From NCBI GenBank assembly GCA_023459675.1, contig JAEWTC010000060.1:1-19859 (forward strand): a stretch of DNA of 19,859 nt. The letters are read 5' to 3'. The number at the start of each line of letters is the position of its first letter. The stretch's first letter is position 1. Made by a program: the position numbers and the translations under genes. The DNA comes from Bacillota bacterium. Its GTDB lineage: Bacteria; Bacillota; Clostridia; Christensenellales; Aristaeellaceae. Positions 1 to 7,770 of this stretch are shown piece by piece. Under the pieces are notes generated by a model, which was not told the DNA's origin, searched no databases, and saw only the letters and a program-made list of their open reading frames with translations.

Positions 1-937
1 CCAGGCTGATCAGGATCAGTATCATCATCACAAGGCTGAGCGCGCTGCCCAGGTTCCAGTTGCCTTGAAACAGAAAGCGGTTCTCAATCAGGTCGCCAAA
101 CATCATGGTGTTGCCGCCGCCAAGAATGCGGGGAATGAAGAAGGTGGTGACGGACGGCATGAAGACCATCGTAATGCCGGAGACGACGCCCGGAATGCTC
201 AGCGGAACCGTTACCTTCCAGAACGTGCGGATGGGGCTGGCGCCAAGGTCCTGCGCCGCTTCCAATAGACGGGAATCCATTTTGGTAAGCGACGTATAGA
301 TGGGGAAGACCATGAAGGGCAGGAAGTTGTAAACCATGCCCAGCAATACCGCCATATCGTTATACATCAGCTGCGCCTGCGGCAAGCCGAACGCGTGCAG
401 CAAGGTGTTGATCAGGCCGTTATCCTCCAGAAGCGTCATCCAGGCAATCGTACGCAGCAGAAAGTTCATCCACATGGGGATGATGAACAGCACCACGATG
501 ATCGCGCCGTATTTTAGGTCCTTGTCCGCCATGAAATATGCGGCGGGGTAACCCAGAACCAAACAGATCAGCGTGCATAAAAGGGCCATCCAGAGCGAAT
601 ATACGAGAATGCCGATATTGACGCTGCCACGCGTAATCAGAACGGCATATTCGGGCCCCATTTGCCCGTAAAGCTGATTCACGGAGTAGTTGCTGTCCCA
701 GAAATTCTTGAAGTTATCCAGCGTCAGCGCTCCGGTTGAATCCGTAAACGCGTAATAGGTAATCAGCAGAACGGGAACCACAGTGAACAGGATCATCCAA
801 AGCGTATATGGCGATGAGAAGTAAGAGCGCTTCATGCCGTTTGAACGCTTGATGAATACAATGAAAAGCGCGGCGAACCCGAGGATGATCACCGCAATGC
901 CGCCGATCATCCAAAACGAAAGGCTGTCGCTGGGCAT
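1..937 (-). CDS. potB: Spermidine/putrescine ABC transporter permease PotB (partial, C-terminus off the window)
   Basis: This is the first inner-membrane permease of a polyamine importer; 312 codons are visible and the frame is still open at base 1. A binding-protein-dependent permease domain covers about residues 110-312. The ATPase-contacting EAA loop is visible at about 226-250 (EAAQDLGASP followed by VPLSIPG), in the PotB style. The start ATG shares one base with the potA stop (TAATG), with AAGGAG ten bases upstream, so translation is coupled. Oddly, about 40 residues precede the usual first helix (YTLWMILFTVVPVLL) and contain an extra hydrophobic segment at about 8-30. The internal ATG at codon 35 has no ribosome binding site, so the extension looks real. 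potC and potD would be expected beyond the left edge. Another organic-cation or Fe-type permease of the same family cannot be fully excluded. Confidence 0.9.
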   Translation of the reverse strand, partial: MPSDSLSFWMIGGIAVIILGFAALFIVFIKRSNGMKRSYFSSPYTLWMILFTVVPVLLITYYAFTDSTGALTLDNFKNFWDSNYSVNQLYGQMGPEYAVLITRGSVNIGILVYSLWMALLCTLICLVLGYPAAYFMADKDLKYGAIIVVLFIIPMWMNFLLRTIAWMTLLEDNGLINTLLHAFGLPQAQLMYNDMAVLLGMVYNFLPFMVFPIYTSLTKMDSRLLEAAQDLGASPIRTFWKVTVPLSIPGVVSGITMVFMPSVTTFFIPRILGGGNTMMFGDLIENRFLFQGNWNLGSALSLVMMILILISL

Positions 938-2031
938 TATTCGTTAACTCCTTCTTCAATGGCCTGTTCTTGTGTTTCCTCCAAAACGGAAGGCAGCATA
1001 ATATGAATGTTGTAGGGGATTACCGTTAAACCAACCCGCGAGCCGGGTTCCTGCATTACGGTGGAATGGATCTTGAATTTCAACTCGCCGACGTCAATCA
1101 TCATTTCGTAATGTACGCCCTTGAACAGCGCGCTTTCCACAATGCCGCTGATCTGGCCGGCTTCAATGTTTTGGTCGACCGAGATATCTTCCGGCCGAAT
1201 TACGACGTCTACGGGCTGATTCAGCCCGAAACCCTTGTCTACGCAGGGGAAATTATACCCTGCGAACTGCACGAGATTGTCTTTGATCATCGTTCCGCGC
1301 AGAATATTGCTTTCACCGATAAAATCCGCGACGAACGCGTTAATCGGCTCGTCATATACGTCTTTCGGCGTTCCGATCTGCAGTATTTTTCCGTTGTTCA
1401 TCACGACAACGGTATCGCTCATGGTCAGCGCTTCCTCCTGATCATGCGTCACATAGAGGAAGGTGATGCCGAGTGTTTGCTGCATGCGCTTGAGCTCCAG
1501 CTGCATGTCTTTGCGAAGTTTCAGGTCCAGCGCGCCCAGCGGTTCATCCAGCAAAAGTACCTGCGGCTCGTTGATTAAGGCGCGCGCAATGGCAACGCGC
1601 TGCTGCTGGCCGCCGGACAGCTGCTCCACGCGCCTTTTCCCATAACCGCGCAAGTCTACGAGCTCCAGCATCTTTTCCACACGTTTGCGGATCTCAGGCT
1701 CCGGCACTTTGGCAATTCTTTGACCGAACGCAATATTATCCTGAACGTTCAGATGCGGAAACAGCGCGTATTTTTGAAATATCGTATTTACCTTCCGCTT
1801 ATACGGAGGAAGGCCGGTAATATCTTTGCCTTCAAAAAGAACGATACCTTCGCTCGGCTGTTCAAAGCCGCCGATGATCCTAAGGGTAGTCGTTTTTCCA
1901 CAACCGCTGGGGCCAAGCAACGTTACAAACTCGTTCTCACGGATGAAGAGATTGATGTTTTGTAAAACCTGCGTATTGTCATAAACTTTAGAAATATTCC
2001 TCAGGTCAATCAAGCGTACTTTCTCAGCCAT
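937..2031 (-). CDS. potA: Spermidine/putrescine ABC transporter ATP-binding protein PotA
   Basis: This is the cytoplasmic ATPase that powers polyamine import; 364 residues, normal for PotA. Visible motifs are Walker A GPSGCGKTT at 40-48, Q-loop Q86, signature LSGGQQQR at 138-145, Walker B LLLDEP at 159-164 with D-loop ALD, and switch H196. The region after about 240 fits the TOBE-type regulatory domain of PotA/MalK-like ATPases (for example VVIRPEDISV). The start is supported by GGAGA about nine bases upstream. The gene lies 25 bp after the XRE-cupin regulator and overlaps potB by one base, so the three form one operon. The substrate assignment rests on the sequence style of PotA, the PotB-like neighbour and the XRE-cupin regulator, and was not tested by alignment. 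Confidence 0.93.
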   Translation of the reverse strand: MAEKVRLIDLRNISKVYDNTQVLQNINLFIRENEFVTLLGPSGCGKTTTLRIIGGFEQPSEGIVLFEGKDITGLPPYKRKVNTIFQKYALFPHLNVQDNIAFGQRIAKVPEPEIRKRVEKMLELVDLRGYGKRRVEQLSGGQQQRVAIARALINEPQVLLLDEPLGALDLKLRKDMQLELKRMQQTLGITFLYVTHDQEEALTMSDTVVVMNNGKILQIGTPKDVYDEPINAFVADFIGESNILRGTMIKDNLVQFAGYNFPCVDKGFGLNQPVDVVIRPEDISVDQNIEAGQISGIVESALFKGVHYEMMIDVGELKFKIHSTVMQEPGSRVGLTVIPYNIHIMLPSVLEETQEQAIEEGVNE

Positions 2032-2056
2032 GTCGAGGATCTCCTTTTTTGATACA

Positions 2057-2599
2057 CTAGAAGCTCGGGGGATTGCTTACCCAAATAACCTTTGCCGGTC
2101 TTGTGCCGATATTGCGCAGCGAATGCGCGGAGGAGGGATGAATGCAAAAGCTCGAATGCGTTTTCACGATATACTCCTGTTTGCCGATGCAAAGCTTCAC
2201 GCGCCCAGCCAGCACAAAGCCGAACTCCTCGCCGTCGTGCGGAGGAATTTCCATCGATTCGCCGCCCACTTCCAGCTCCAGCAGGATCGGTTCCATACTG
2301 TTTTTCTGCGCGTCCGGAACCAGCCATGTGATCAGCCCGCATTTGGTATCGTTATCCTCTTTGCGGAACATATCGGCTTGAGAAAACACGACCTTCTCTT
2401 TGCTGTCGTCAGTAAAAAACGCCTTGGGCGTCGTGCCGAGGCTTTCCAGTATATCGATCAGCGTGGCGATGGACGGCGACGTCAAATCACGCTCCACTTG
2501 TGAAATGAACCCTTTGCTAAGCTCGCAGCGATCTGCGAGCTCTTCCTGCGTTAAATTCTTCTGTAACCGAAGTTCTCTCAGCTTCGCACCGATTTTCAT
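2057..2599 (-). CDS. XRE-family transcriptional regulator with C-terminal cupin domain
   Basis: A 180-residue DNA-binding regulator. An N-terminal helix-turn-helix of the XRE/HTH_3 type spans about 6-61 (LTQEELADRCELSKGFISQVE), and a small-molecule-sensing cupin barrel spans about 107-174 (PPHDGEEFGFVLAGRV). This two-domain design matches PuuR-like regulators of polyamine and amino-acid genes. It is the first gene of the operon with potA and potB, so it probably senses polyamine or a metabolite and controls its own operon. A perfect inverted repeat 22 bp upstream of the start is a likely binding site. The ATG is at 2597-2599; upstream sequence contains a GGGAG element eight bases away. The ligand is unknown, and polyamine is inferred only from context. 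Confidence 0.9.
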   Translation of the reverse strand: MKIGAKLRELRLQKNLTQEELADRCELSKGFISQVERDLTSPSIATLIDILESLGTTPKAFFTDDSKEKVVFSQADMFRKEDNDTKCGLITWLVPDAQKNSMEPILLELEVGGESMEIPPHDGEEFGFVLAGRVKLCIGKQEYIVKTHSSFCIHPSSAHSLRNIGTRPAKVIWVSNPPSF

Positions 2600-2620
2600 C
2601 TACTCAGCTCCCGTTCAGAA

Positions 2621-2637
2621 GTTTAGTTTTGCTAAAC
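2621..2637. promoter_or_regulatory. Inverted-repeat operator upstream of the XRE-cupin/pot operon
   Basis: A perfect palindrome with 6-bp arms and a 5-bp spacer (GTTTAG-N5-CTAAAC). It lies between the predicted -10 box of the operon (2653-2658) and the regulator's start codon (2599), placing it just downstream of the expected transcription start. That position suits autorepression by the XRE-cupin protein. Binding is inferred. Confidence 0.6.
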
Positions 2638-2652
2638 ATTGAAACGTAGTAT

Positions 2653-2682
2653 ATTAAACCACAGCCGTGCGTTCGCTGTCAA
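2653..2682 (-). promoter_or_regulatory. Sigma-70 type promoter of the XRE-cupin/potAB operon
   Basis: On the minus strand a perfect -35 TTGACA (2677-2682) is followed after 18 bp by a -10 TTTAAT (2653-2658). Transcription would start near 2646, giving a leader of about 47 nt that contains the inverted repeat at 2621-2637. Confidence 0.65.
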
Positions 2683-2716
2683 TATATCCGCTGATATTTA
2701 TGGCGTTCACACCTGC

Positions 2717-2745
2717 TTGACAGATGGCCGGCATTGCGGTATTCT
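2717..2745 (+). promoter_or_regulatory. Promoter of the TPP riboswitch-thiT unit
   Basis: A perfect -35 TTGACA (2717-2722), a 17-bp spacer and a -10 TATTCT (2740-2745). The start would fall near 2752, immediately before the riboswitch. Confidence 0.75.
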
Positions 2746-2756
2746 TTAACTGCGCA

Positions 2757-2850
2757 CAAGCGCAAGGGGTGCTGAGAAATCGGCTGAGATCGGGTGTATA
2801 CCCGGGACCCTCGAACCTGATCCGGGTAATGCCGGCGTAGGAATCAAAGT
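2757..2850 (+). promoter_or_regulatory. TPP riboswitch (THI element)
   Basis: The conserved THI-box blocks are present in order: GGGGTGC, GCTGAGA, ACCCTCGAACCTGATC, CCGGGTAATGCCGGCGTAGG. These form the pyrimidine- and pyrophosphate-sensing arms of the aptamer. It sits between a strong promoter and thiT and is followed by an intrinsic terminator, so thiamine pyrophosphate should switch thiT transcription off. The exact ends of helix P1 are approximate. Confidence 0.95.
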
Positions 2851-2860
2851 TATCTTCTGA

Positions 2861-2897
2861 TTTCCGCGTTGCATACCCGCAACGGCGGGAATTTTTA
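2861..2897 (+). terminator. Riboswitch expression-platform terminator
   Basis: A GC-rich hairpin (CCGCGTTGC, loop ATACCC, GCAACGGCGG, with one bulged G) is followed directly by a T-rich tract (AATTTTTATT). It sits between the aptamer and the thiT ribosome binding site GGAGG (2900-2904). This is the layout of transcription-attenuating TPP riboswitches in Bacillota. The alternative antiterminator pairing was not worked out. Confidence 0.75.
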
Positions 2898-2911
2898 TTG
2901 GAGGGAATTGG

Positions 2912-3484
2912 ATGAACCGAACACTTCGAAGGATCACGGAAACGGCCATCATGCTTGCCATTGCAACGGTGCTAAGCCTGGTACAATTTACGGGACCCTG
3001 GGCGCTTGGAGGCAGCATAACCCTGTGCAGCATGCTGCCGATTATACTGATCGCACACCGTTACGCAACAAAGTGGGGTTTACTCACGGCGTTTGCCTAC
3101 AGCATTTTGCAGCTGCTGCTTGGTTTGCGCAACGTGCAGTACGCGCCGGACGCCATCACGGCGATCGGGATCATCCTTTTGGATTATGTGCTGGCATTCA
3201 CTGTTTTAGGGTTTTCCGCGGTATTTGACAAATGGTTTCGCAATAAACGGACGTCGATCCTCGTAGGGATCTTGGTTACGATGACGGGACGCTATATATG
3301 CCATCTCCTGAGCGGCGTACTCATTTGGGAAGCCTTATGGCCGAACGCTCTTGGCTGGGCGACATGGGTCTGGTCGATTGCTTACAACGGTTCGTATATG
3401 CTTCCGGAAATGATCATCACCTGCACCGTAGCCTATCTGTTGTATAAGCCGCTGGAGAAGTTCTGGATGCGCGCTATCGCTTAA
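2912..3484 (+). CDS. thiT: Energy-coupled thiamine transporter ThiT (ECF S-component)
   Basis: The thiamine-binding membrane subunit of an energy-coupling factor importer, 190 residues, about the usual length. It has six hydrophobic segments from about residue 12 to 178. The family-typical late region H131..SGVLIW139 followed by SIAYNGSYMLPE (155-166) is present. It carries aromatic, His and Asn residues of the kind that line the thiamine site in ThiT. The start is set by GGAGG eight bases upstream. The riboswitch in its leader independently supports the substrate. No ECF ATPase or EcfT gene lies nearby, consistent with a group II ECF system using a shared module elsewhere. A strong terminator follows 29 bp after the stop. 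Confidence 0.95.
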   Translation: MNRTLRRITETAIMLAIATVLSLVQFTGPWALGGSITLCSMLPIILIAHRYATKWGLLTAFAYSILQLLLGLRNVQYAPDAITAIGIILLDYVLAFTVLGFSAVFDKWFRNKRTSILVGILVTMTGRYICHLLSGVLIWEALWPNALGWATWVWSIAYNGSYMLPEMIITCTVAYLLYKPLEKFWMRAIA

Positions 3485-3510
3485 AGAGTCAAAGGCAGAT
3501 ACCAGACGTA

Positions 3511-3569
3511 AAAGTCCCGCTCCCTGCGGCCCGAATATTTCCGGACGGCAGGGGAGCGGGACCTTTCTT
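3511..3569. terminator. Bidirectional intrinsic terminator between thiT and hflC
   Basis: A long stem (GTCCCGCTCCCTGC paired with GCAGGGGAGCGGGAC, one bulged G) is flanked by AAA on the left and CTTTCTT on the right. It can end both the rightward thiT transcript and the leftward hflKC transcript. Both genes converge on it. Confidence 0.85.
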
Positions 3570-3583
3570 GATTACGGAAACGA

Positions 3584-4600
3584 TTACGGCGCGGTTGTTA
3601 CATAGTTCAGCAGATCCGCCCATAAGGGATGCGTTTGATCCAGCACCAGCGTCGCGTTCTCGTTCAATGAGTGCTTAAGCGCTTGCAGGGAACGCCAGAA
3701 GCCGTAGAATTCAAGATCAGCGTTGTAGCTCTCCGCATAGATCCGCATGGATTCGGCTTCCGCTTCCGCGCGAACCGTACCAGCTTCCGTTACGGCGTCT
3801 GCCTGAATCTGACGCGCCTGCAAATCGGTGGCGGAAAGCGCTTTTTTATACTCTTCCTCGCCCTCGCTGCGCAGTTGCTGGGCTACCTTGGCGCGGTCCG
3901 CCTGCATGCGTGAATAGGTGGATTCCAGGTTGGCCGTCGGCAAAATCGTGCGGTGAACTTGAATGTCTTTGATCTCGATCCCGCGTAGCGCCATGTCGTC
4001 GTTCAGCATTTCCAGCCCTTTGCTTAAAGCCGCGTTGAGGACGTCCTTATTGGAAACGAAATCCTCCGCCAGCAGCCGGTTGATCGCCTGTACGATCACA
4101 GGGTGGATCAGGTTGTCAAGCTGGTTTTCCGCACGGGTCATGGTGCCGAGCTTAAGGGAGAACAACGCGGGATCGGCGATATACCACTGTGCGTAGGTCT
4201 GGATGTAGTATTGCTTCTTCTCCGCGGTGTTTACGATTTCGGAGTCGCTTACATAGGTATAAAGGCGCGAGGAGTAGGTTTCCACCTTGTCAATAAACGG
4301 AAGCTTGAACTGCAAGCCGCTGCCCACGACTAACTGTACGTCATCGTTGTTGGAAATCTCATCCTGCAGTAGGTCGGCGTAGCGCTCATGAAAATCATTG
4401 TCGTTATTGATGATAATGCGCTTAATCACGCCGAAGCGGGTGACAACGCTCTGCTCGGCTTCGCCGACAATGAACGTGCTTTCACTGATTAGCACGATCA
4501 GAACGATCAGCAGGATGGAAAGCAGGATAATTTTCAAGCGGTTTCGCTTGACGAATGCGCCGAATTCCGCGCTGTTATAGTTGACTGGACGCGTATCCAT
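3584..4600 (-). CDS. hflC: Membrane protease modulator HflC (SPFH/band 7 protein)
   Basis: HflC pairs with HflK in a membrane complex that surrounds and modulates the FtsH protease. The protein has 338 residues from the ATG at 4600, with one transmembrane helix at about 22-39 and an SPFH domain starting at GEAEQSVVTRFG. A helical, Ala/Glu-rich stretch follows at about 230-290 (for example AVTEAGTVRAEAEAESMRIYAE). The start overlaps the hflK stop as TGATG with GGAGG upstream; a TTG one codon earlier is possible but less likely. Unusual is a roughly 24-residue insertion, rich in Asn and Asp, at about 62-93 between the first strand (TRFGVIK) and GLQFKLPFID. That segment is much shorter in Escherichia coli HflC. 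FtsH is not in the window. Confidence 0.92.
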   Translation of the reverse strand: MDTRPVNYNSAEFGAFVKRNRLKIILLSILLIVLIVLISESTFIVGEAEQSVVTRFGVIKRIIINNDNDFHERYADLLQDEISNNDDVQLVVGSGLQFKLPFIDKVETYSSRLYTYVSDSEIVNTAEKKQYYIQTYAQWYIADPALFSLKLGTMTRAENQLDNLIHPVIVQAINRLLAEDFVSNKDVLNAALSKGLEMLNDDMALRGIEIKDIQVHRTILPTANLESTYSRMQADRAKVAQQLRSEGEEEYKKALSATDLQARQIQADAVTEAGTVRAEAEAESMRIYAESYNADLEFYGFWRSLQALKHSLNENATLVLDQTHPLWADLLNYVTTAP

Positions 4601-5577
4601 CAATGCCCGCCTCCTTCCACGGTAGACACGGTCGGGGTTCCGTCTGTCTGAAGTCCATCCAGGTTCAGAAGTTTGATCGTATCCCCGTTATTGTCCGCAA
4701 TCACGATGCGGCCGCTGCCGCTGAGAATGTCTTCCAGCGCTTCAATCAAGAGGCGTTTGCGCGTCACTTCCGGGGCCAGCCGATACTCTGCAAGAACGGC
4801 GTTGAACACGGCGGTATCGCTGTTTGCCTGCGCAATCAGCTCTGCCTTATAGGCCTCCGCCTGTTTCACGGTTTCGTACGCGGTAGAGCGGGCTTTGGGA
4901 AGCACTTCGTTTTGATAACGTTCCGATTCATCCAAACGCTTCGTTTTTTCATTCTTGGCGTTATTTACGTCTTCGTAAGCCGCAGATACTTCCGCAGGCA
5001 CGGAGATGTTCTGGATACGGACGTCGTTAATTTTCACGCCCATTTCATAGGTATCGACAAGCGCTTGAAAATCCGGCAAAACCTGAAGTTCGATCTCTTC
5101 TTTGTTTAAAAGCGCGTCGTCCAGCGGTCTGTTTTGGATGTTCCTGCGAATAATCGCTTCGAACGCAAGCTGCAGCGTGCCCTCGGGATCGTCGATGTCA
5201 AAATGATAAGCCTTTACGTCACGGATCGTGTACTGGTAAATGGCTTCGATGGAAACGATGGAGTTGTCGTTGGTGAGCATTACGCTTTCATCGGTTTCGT
5301 CCGAATACCGGGCCGCTCTGCCGGCGGTGCCGGACGTCGTGGTACGAAAGCCGTACTCAACCGTGTGGATGGTCGTTACGCTTTCGCTGATCGTGTTCTG
5401 GATGAACGGAATGTGCCAGTATAATCCTGGGCCGTTCTGATCGGTTACGCGGCCGAAGGTCAACACGATTGCTTCTTCGCCCTGACCTACCCTGTAAAAG
5501 CCGGTAGCGCCGATGATCAGTACGAGAACAATAACGGACAGCGTAACGATCAGCCCCGGTTTGAGAGATTTCCGCAT
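4600..5577 (-). CDS. hflK: Membrane protease modulator HflK (SPFH/band 7 protein)
   Basis: Partner of HflC in the FtsH-associated membrane complex. The protein has 325 residues from the ATG at 5577, with a transmembrane helix at about 8-27 and an SPFH domain from GQGEEAIVLTFGRV through about 210. A charged helical segment follows, with the family-typical turn ending in TRKRLLIEALEDIL. An in-frame ATG at 5607 would add ten residues but has no ribosome binding site and lies inside a predicted -10 box. The chosen ATG has AAAGGAG seven bases upstream. It forms a translationally coupled pair with hflC. Its start lies 104 bp downstream of the histidine kinase stop, so it may be read from its own promoter, the upstream operon, or both. 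Confidence 0.92.
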   Translation of the reverse strand: MRKSLKPGLIVTLSVIVLVLIIGATGFYRVGQGEEAIVLTFGRVTDQNGPGLYWHIPFIQNTISESVTTIHTVEYGFRTTTSGTAGRAARYSDETDESVMLTNDNSIVSIEAIYQYTIRDVKAYHFDIDDPEGTLQLAFEAIIRRNIQNRPLDDALLNKEEIELQVLPDFQALVDTYEMGVKINDVRIQNISVPAEVSAAYEDVNNAKNEKTKRLDESERYQNEVLPKARSTAYETVKQAEAYKAELIAQANSDTAVFNAVLAEYRLAPEVTRKRLLIEALEDILSGSGRIVIADNNGDTIKLLNLDGLQTDGTPTVSTVEGGGH

Positions 5578-5602
5578 AGAATGGCTCCTTTCAATGGTGG
5601 TA

Positions 5603-5611
5603 ATCATAGCA
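5603..5611 (-). promoter_or_regulatory. Candidate extended -10 promoter for hflKC
   Basis: On the minus strand TGC-TATGAT forms an extended -10 element (TATGAT at 5603-5608), with no convincing -35 at 17 bp. It would start transcription near 5596, about 19 nt before the preferred hflK ATG. This is a weak call based on one element. Confidence 0.4.
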
Positions 5612-5663
5612 TATCACGTAACGGCGTTTTGCGATAGGGAAGGAAGGCAAACGCATGATTTAC

Positions 5664-5680
5664 GCGCCTGAAAACAGCGC
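5664..5680. other. Short hairpin between the histidine kinase gene and hflK
   Basis: GCGCTG, loop TTTT, CAGGCGC (minus-strand reading, one bulged G) begins immediately after the kinase stop codon. It lacks a following T-tract, so it is not a standard terminator. It could slow read-through or act as an RNA processing site between the two gene pairs. Its function is unknown. Confidence 0.35.
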
Positions 5681-5681
5681 T

Positions 5682-7082
5682 TTACGCGTTGTGAGCAGCG
5701 AGCGGCAAGCGAACGAGAAACGTGGTTCCGTTCTCTTCCTTGCTGCGTACGGTAATGGTACCGCCGTGTGCAACGACGATAATCCTGGCGATGGATAACC
5801 CGAGGCCATGTCCGCCGCTTTGGAGCTTTCGCGCTTTATCGCTTCTGTAAAAACGGTCGAAGATACGCGACAGCTCCTCTTTGGAGATGCCCTGGCCCGT
5901 ATCCTGCACGGAAATCACACACGCTCCGGCTTCAATGGCGCTGGAGAGCGTGATCTTCCCGCCGGCAGGCGTATACTTGATCGCGTTATCCACCAGGATC
6001 CGCAGGAGCTGCTTGAGCATGCCTTTATCGCCGTTAATCATCGAGTGCGCATCGGCCTTCAGTTCAAACGTGTGCGATGCGGAAAGCAGCTGCGCGTCTT
6101 TATATACGGTATACATGATTTCAGCGGGATCGAAGACCTCCAGTTCCAACAGCAGCGTTTTCTTATCGTGTCTCGCAAGAAACAGAAGACGCTCGACAAG
6201 TTCCTTCATGGAAGCCGTTTCCTGGGTGATGGCGCTGATCCCTTCATCCAGCACGGAGGTGTCCGTTTTTCCCCAGCGCTCCAGCATGTTCGCATAACCT
6301 TGAATCACCGCAATCGGCGTACGCAGCTCATGGGACGCGTCGCTTACGAATTGCTTCTGACTATTGTAACTGCGCTCGATACGGTCGAGCATTTTATTGA
6401 TGACGGCGGCAAGATCCTTAAACTCGTTCTTGGTGCCCGCAAGGTTAATGCGGTCGGACAGGTTGCTGGCGCTTAAGTTTTCGGCTGCCTTCGTCATATC
6501 GGCAATCGGGCGCAGCACATGCTTATTCAGGCGGCGGCGATGACGCAGAAAATACAGGATGCGGTACAGGTCGGCGGCGGCAAGCGCGATCAGGGAAACC
6601 AGATACACGTGCAGCCAATCCGATAAACTGAAAACGACAATCAGACCGCCGCGGCCCGTGGAACGGTAGAGATACAGCTCGCGCATACCGGAGGAATACA
6701 GGTGTGCGCCCGTCAATTTGAAGCGCTCCACATACCCGTTAAAATCATCGGTCAGCGGTTGCGTGATATAGTACGCATCGTTTACGCTGAGGTTTGCCAG
6801 CTGTGCCGGGGAGTAATGAACGCCGGTATCGGGCGTCATCGCGACGACTGTGTCAAACGTCCGGTTGATGACGGGCATCTGCGCAACGGAAAACGCGATG
6901 GAAAACAGCAAAACCATCATTACGGCGGTGCGCAATAGCTGCACGCTGGAATGAACGGCGATCCGCAAGGTAAGCGAAAAACGGAAGGAGCTGAAGAGCC
7001 CCCCGATCATCCGGCCGATAGCGCCAAGCCACCGGCCAAGCGGATTTTTTTTTGGCGGATTCGTTTTACTCGAAGGTTTCAT
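5682..7082 (-). CDS. Sensor histidine kinase (HAMP, HisKA, HATPase), ArlS-like
   Basis: The membrane sensor of a two-component system, 466 residues. An N-terminal helix (about 49-68) and a second at about 149-175 bound an extracytoplasmic segment of about 80 residues that presumably senses the signal. A HAMP linker follows at about 178-240, then HisKA with phospho-acceptor H251 in SDASHELRTP. The ATPase domain shows the N box VDNAIKYTP (N366), G1 DTGQGIS (394-400), F box FDRFYR (408-413) and G2 GHGLGLS (424-430), so all catalytic motifs are intact. Its start overlaps the response-regulator gene by 17 bp, a coupled pair. The signal is unknown. The partner most resembles ArlR, so this kinase is called ArlS-like by association. 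Confidence 0.93.
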   Translation of the reverse strand: MKPSSKTNPPKKNPLGRWLGAIGRMIGGLFSSFRFSLTLRIAVHSSVQLLRTAVMMVLLFSIAFSVAQMPVINRTFDTVVAMTPDTGVHYSPAQLANLSVNDAYYITQPLTDDFNGYVERFKLTGAHLYSSGMRELYLYRSTGRGGLIVVFSLSDWLHVYLVSLIALAAADLYRILYFLRHRRRLNKHVLRPIADMTKAAENLSASNLSDRINLAGTKNEFKDLAAVINKMLDRIERSYNSQKQFVSDASHELRTPIAVIQGYANMLERWGKTDTSVLDEGISAITQETASMKELVERLLFLARHDKKTLLLELEVFDPAEIMYTVYKDAQLLSASHTFELKADAHSMINGDKGMLKQLLRILVDNAIKYTPAGGKITLSSAIEAGACVISVQDTGQGISKEELSRIFDRFYRSDKARKLQSGGHGLGLSIARIIVVAHGGTITVRSKEENGTTFLVRLPLAAHNA

Positions 7083-7755
7083 ATTTGAACATATATCCGA
7101 CGGAACGAATGGTATGGATGAGCTTCACACCGAATTGATCGTCGATCTTCTGACGGAGATAGCGTACGTAGACGTCTACAATGTTGGTATCGCCGGCAAA
7201 ATCGTAGCCCCAAACGTTTAACAGCAGGTCGTCGCGCGTTACCGCGACCCGCTCGTTTGTCCAAAGATAATGAAGGAGATCAAATTCCTTCTTCGTTAGC
7301 GATATCGGATGCCCGTCATAACTGACGCTGTAGCTGGCTGCGTTGAGCGTAAGCTTCCCGGCCGTCAGCACGCTGGCGGCGTGCCCCTGGTCCAGTCTGT
7401 TTTTCTTTAGGCAAACGCGAATCCTGGCTAAAAGCTCTTCAATGGCAAAGGGTTTGGTGATGTAATCGTCCGCGCCCATATCCAGGCCCATCACTTTATC
7501 GCTGACGTCGTCTTTCGCGGTCAGCATGATGATCGGAATATCGCTGTGCTGACGAAGCCTGCGGCATACTTCGATACCGCTAAGCTCGGGAAGCATCAGA
7601 TCTAGAATCAATAAATCCGGCTTCCAACTGTCGCACAGGGCAAGCCCTGTGCGACCGTCGTGAGCCGCTTGCACTTCATAGCCTTCATGCGTCAGTTCCA
7701 GCTCGATGAAGCGCGCGATTTTCTTTTCGTCTTCCACAATCAGTATCTTGCTCAT
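7066..7755 (-). CDS. OmpR/PhoB-family response regulator, ArlR-like
   Basis: A 229-residue transcription factor. The receiver domain (1-120) carries the acidic pair E8-D9, phospho-acceptor D52 (LILDLMLP), T79 and K101 (YITKPF). A winged-helix DNA-binding domain spans about 130-226 and ends in HTIRSVGYMF. The stretches ARFIELELTHEGYEV and TNIVDVYVRYLR closely recall Staphylococcus ArlR. The gene lies 15 bp downstream of the UBA-like membrane protein and overlaps the kinase gene. A phased 11-bp direct repeat upstream of this operon (8454-8497) is the form of site OmpR-family dimers bind, which suggests autoregulation. The target genes are unknown. Confidence 0.94.
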   Translation of the reverse strand: MSKILIVEDEKKIARFIELELTHEGYEVQAAHDGRTGLALCDSWKPDLLILDLMLPELSGIEVCRRLRQHSDIPIIMLTAKDDVSDKVMGLDMGADDYITKPFAIEELLARIRVCLKKNRLDQGHAASVLTAGKLTLNAASYSVSYDGHPISLTKKEFDLLHYLWTNERVAVTRDDLLLNVWGYDFAGDTNIVDVYVRYLRQKIDDQFGVKLIHTIRSVGYMFKYETFE

Positions 7756-7770
7756 AGGTTTTCCTTCCCG

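Noticed and set aside
5578..5607. Longer hflK start at 5607
   Set aside because: No ribosome binding site, and the codon overlaps a predicted -10 element; ATG 5577 has AAAGGAG at ideal spacing.
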